Origin: Candidatus Aminicenantota bacterium
GTDB taxonomy: Bacteria > Acidobacteriota > B3-B38 > Guanabaribacteriales > B3-B38
Reading direction: 5' to 3'
Length of the DNA stretch: 8,017 nt
NCBI GenBank assembly: GCA_029880275.1
Contig: JAOUOQ010000079.1
Span: forward strand, 1 to 8,017
Positions 6,664-8,017 of this stretch are shown in pieces (position 1 is the first letter of the stretch; each line of letters begins with the position of its first letter). The notes under the pieces are model-generated. The model ran no database searches and had not been told where the DNA came from. It saw nothing but the letters and a program-made list of their open reading frames with translations. The position numbers and the translations under genes were made by a program.

Positions 6664-6693
6664 TTGACTTTTTGCCCTCCTCTCCCCTATAAT
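6664..6693 (+). promoter_or_regulatory. predicted promoter of truA
   Basis: TTGACT (6664-6669), an 18-nt spacer and a perfect TATAAT (6688-6693). Predicted start is near 6700, so the leader is only about 14 nt. Its -35 lies 30 bp from the -35 of the opposite-facing DUF2520 promoter. Confidence 0.75.
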
Positions 6694-6713
6694 TGTCCCT
6701 TAAGAAAAGGACG

Positions 6714-7451
6714 ATGAGGAATCTTAAGTTAACCATTGAATACGAGGGTACCAACTATCATGGCTGGCAGTTCCAACCGAACCTTACCACCATCCAGGGT
6801 GTCATTCAGGAGAAAATCTTAACCATCACCCGAGAAAGAATCAAGCTCATCGGCGCCGGAAGGACCGATGCCGGGGTTCACGCCACAGGACAGGTGGCCA
6901 GCTTCCGCCTGAAAGGGGATATTCCGCTGCCCAATCTGTGGAAAGGGCTCAACAGCCTCTTACCTCCCGACATCAGGATAACTGAGCTTGAGCAGGTGGA
7001 GGACAGATTTCACGCTCGCTATCATGCTAAAAGCAAGGAGTATAAGTATCAAATATTTACCGGCAAAGTCCTGTCCCCTTTCCTCTGCCGCTATGTCTAC
7101 CACCTCCCCTTTGATCTCAAGCTGGAGGAGATGTTCGCTGCCGCTGAGCTTTTCGTAGGGAATCACGACTTTACCCCTTTCAGCCCTGCTGTTCGCGGCA
7201 GAAAGAACGCCATTCGCGAGGTCTTCAGCTCATCCTTCATCCAGCAGAAGGAGATGCTTATCTTTAGGATACGAGCCAACGGCTTCTTGCAATATATGAC
7301 CCGCAACATCGTGGGGAGCCTGATTGAGGTAGGCAAAGGGAAACTCAGCAGGGAGAACATTCAGGAAGCATTAAAAACCCCCGACCTCTCCGATTTGATC
7401 GCCCCCACTGCCCCTCCTCAGGGGCTTTTTCTGATGAAGATAGAATATTGA
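6714..7451 (+). CDS. truA: tRNA pseudouridine(38-40) synthase TruA
   Basis: Converts uridines 38, 39 and 40 of the tRNA anticodon arm to pseudouridine; no cofactor is needed. 245 residues, a normal length. Family signatures run in order: KLTIEYEGTNYHGWQFQP (5-22), the catalytic loop GAGRTDAGVHATGQVASF with Asp52 as the catalytic aspartate, FHARYHAKSKEYKYQI, VGNHDFTPF, NGFLQYMTRNIVGSLIEVGKGK and the terminal PTAPPQGLFLMKI. The ATG at 6714 is used: AAAAGGA lies just upstream and the product begins MRNLKLTIEY as in relatives. An in-frame TTG at 6693 overlaps the -10 box and would precede the predicted transcript start. uppS follows 89 nt after the stop. The tract at 7410-7430 inside the 3' end resembles an intrinsic terminator. 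Confidence 0.97.
   Translation: MRNLKLTIEYEGTNYHGWQFQPNLTTIQGVIQEKILTITRERIKLIGAGRTDAGVHATGQVASFRLKGDIPLPNLWKGLNSLLPPDIRITELEQVEDRFHARYHAKSKEYKYQIFTGKVLSPFLCRYVYHLPFDLKLEEMFAAAELFVGNHDFTPFSPAVRGRKNAIREVFSSSFIQQKEMLIFRIRANGFLQYMTRNIVGSLIEVGKGKLSRENIQEALKTPDLSDLIAPTAPPQGLFLMKIEY
7410..7430 (+). terminator. terminator-like hairpin inside the truA 3' coding end
   Basis: GCCCCT-CCTC-AGGGGC is a perfect 6-bp, GC-rich stem with a 4-nt loop, followed at once by TTTTT. It has textbook intrinsic-terminator form but lies 18 nt before the truA stop codon, in the conserved APPQGLF block, so it may be a by-product of coding. No other terminator is seen between truA and uppS. Confidence 0.4.
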
Positions 7452-7481
7452 CTCCCTTGACTTCTGACCGAGAGAGAATAA

Positions 7482-7510
7482 TTGTTAATTGAACTCAAAT
7501 ATGATATAAT
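7482..7510 (+). promoter_or_regulatory. predicted extended -10 promoter of uppS
   Basis: TTGTTA (7482-7487), a 17-nt spacer and a perfect TATAAT (7505-7510) preceded by TGA. Predicted start is near 7517, about 24 nt before the ATG at 7541. It lies in the AT-rich gap after truA and implies uppS need not depend on truA read-through. Confidence 0.7.
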
Positions 7511-7540
7511 TTTACAAATTTTTCATCATCGGTAAGTGAA

Positions 7541-8017
7541 ATGGGCACGACGAATCATTCTCCTGACAGAAGGAAACAGCGGGAAGAAGAGCTTATGGCT
7601 CTGATAAACAGGGAAAAACTTCCCCAGCACATAGCTATCATAATGGATGGCAATGGGCGATGGGCGGAGAGAAGAGGGTTGAGAAGGGTTGACGGGCATC
7701 GAGCCGGGATAAAAGCAGTCCGAGAAGTGGTAGAGGCTGCTGCCAAACTGGGAGTTAAAATACTCACCCTCTATGCATTCTCGGTGGAGAACTGGAAAAG
7801 ACCTCCGGAGGAGGTCAGCACTCTGATGAGCCTCCTTCGTATATATATAAAGAAGGAAACCTCCACCCTGGTGAAAAACAATATAAAACTGAATGTCCTC
7901 GGCAGAATGGAAGGACTCCCCAGGGAAGTTCAGAGTGACCTCCGACGGGCATTAGAGGCAACCCACCATTGCACCGGGCTCCTGTTTAACATCGCCCTCA
8001 ACTATGGGGGGAGGACC
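7541..8017 (+). CDS. uppS: undecaprenyl diphosphate synthase (isoprenyl transferase), C-terminus cut by window edge
   Basis: cis-Prenyltransferase that extends farnesyl diphosphate with isopentenyl diphosphate to the C55 carrier for peptidoglycan and surface polysaccharides, acting at the membrane face. 159 residues are visible of an expected 230-260. Signatures are HIAIIMDGNGRWA (30-42, catalytic Asp36 with the diphosphate loop GNGR), GHRAG (52-56), LTLYAFSVENWKRPPEEV (75-92, including Ser81, Glu83, Asn84, Trp85 and Arg87), LNVLGR and LLFNIALNYGGR (147-158). The missing part should hold the RxxGExRxSxF block. ATG 7541 follows only a weak ribosome site (GGTAAGTGA); an in-frame ATG at 7595 behind AGAAGAG would give a shorter N-terminus typical of many homologues, so the start is uncertain. 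In many genomes uppS is followed by cdsA, which would lie beyond the edge. Confidence 0.96.
   Translation, partial: MGTTNHSPDRRKQREEELMALINREKLPQHIAIIMDGNGRWAERRGLRRVDGHRAGIKAVREVVEAAAKLGVKILTLYAFSVENWKRPPEEVSTLMSLLRIYIKKETSTLVKNNIKLNVLGRMEGLPREVQSDLRRALEATHHCTGLLFNIALNYGGRT

Overview
The window reads as ordinary bacterial chromosome made mostly of translation, RNA-modification and cell-envelope housekeeping genes, with one unusual, probably exported, low-complexity protein in the middle. Base composition is moderate. Arg codons AGA/AGG and Ile codon ATA are common, and several sigma70-type promoters (TTGACN / TATAAT, some with an extended TGn -10) can be read. The def-fmt-rsmB block and a bacterial undecaprenyl diphosphate synthase establish Bacteria. 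The FecR/DUF6600-type protein is, from memory, a type common in uncultivated and delta-proteobacterial-like lineages, but no species or phylum can be assigned from sequence alone.

Layout. (1) Positions 1-2977, minus strand: a promoter, then def (peptide deformylase), fmt (methionyl-tRNA formyltransferase) and rsmB (16S rRNA m5C methyltransferase, C-terminus cut by the window edge). This is the classic cluster that adds and removes the N-terminal formyl group and modifies the ribosome. fmt carries an apparent single-base deletion in a C5 tract (G5 on the plus strand, 2182-2186), so as written it is not translatable full length. (2) Positions 2978-3391: a divergent regulatory region with a strong plus-strand promoter (3053-3081), followed by a leader of about 300 nt with several inverted repeats and no convincing ORF. 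(3) Positions 3392-5662, plus: a 756-aa secreted protein with a signal peptide, a FecR-like domain, a Trp/Tyr-rich DUF6600-like segment and a basic Ser/Thr-rich tail of about 300 residues with internal duplications. (4) Positions 5649-6539, minus: a Rossmann/DUF2520 oxidoreductase-like gene whose 3' end overlaps the preceding gene by 14 bp, tail to tail. (5) Positions 6540-6713: back-to-back promoters. (6) Positions 6714-8017, plus: truA (tRNA pseudouridine synthase) and uppS (undecaprenyl diphosphate synthase, 3' end cut by the window). uppS has its own extended -10 promoter.

Together, def/fmt/rsmB/truA serve translation initiation and RNA modification, and uppS supplies the lipid carrier for wall and surface polysaccharides. 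The central FecR/DUF6600 protein is the least explained element and, with its long leader, the best candidate for something undescribed. No mobile element, CRISPR array, rRNA or tRNA was seen.
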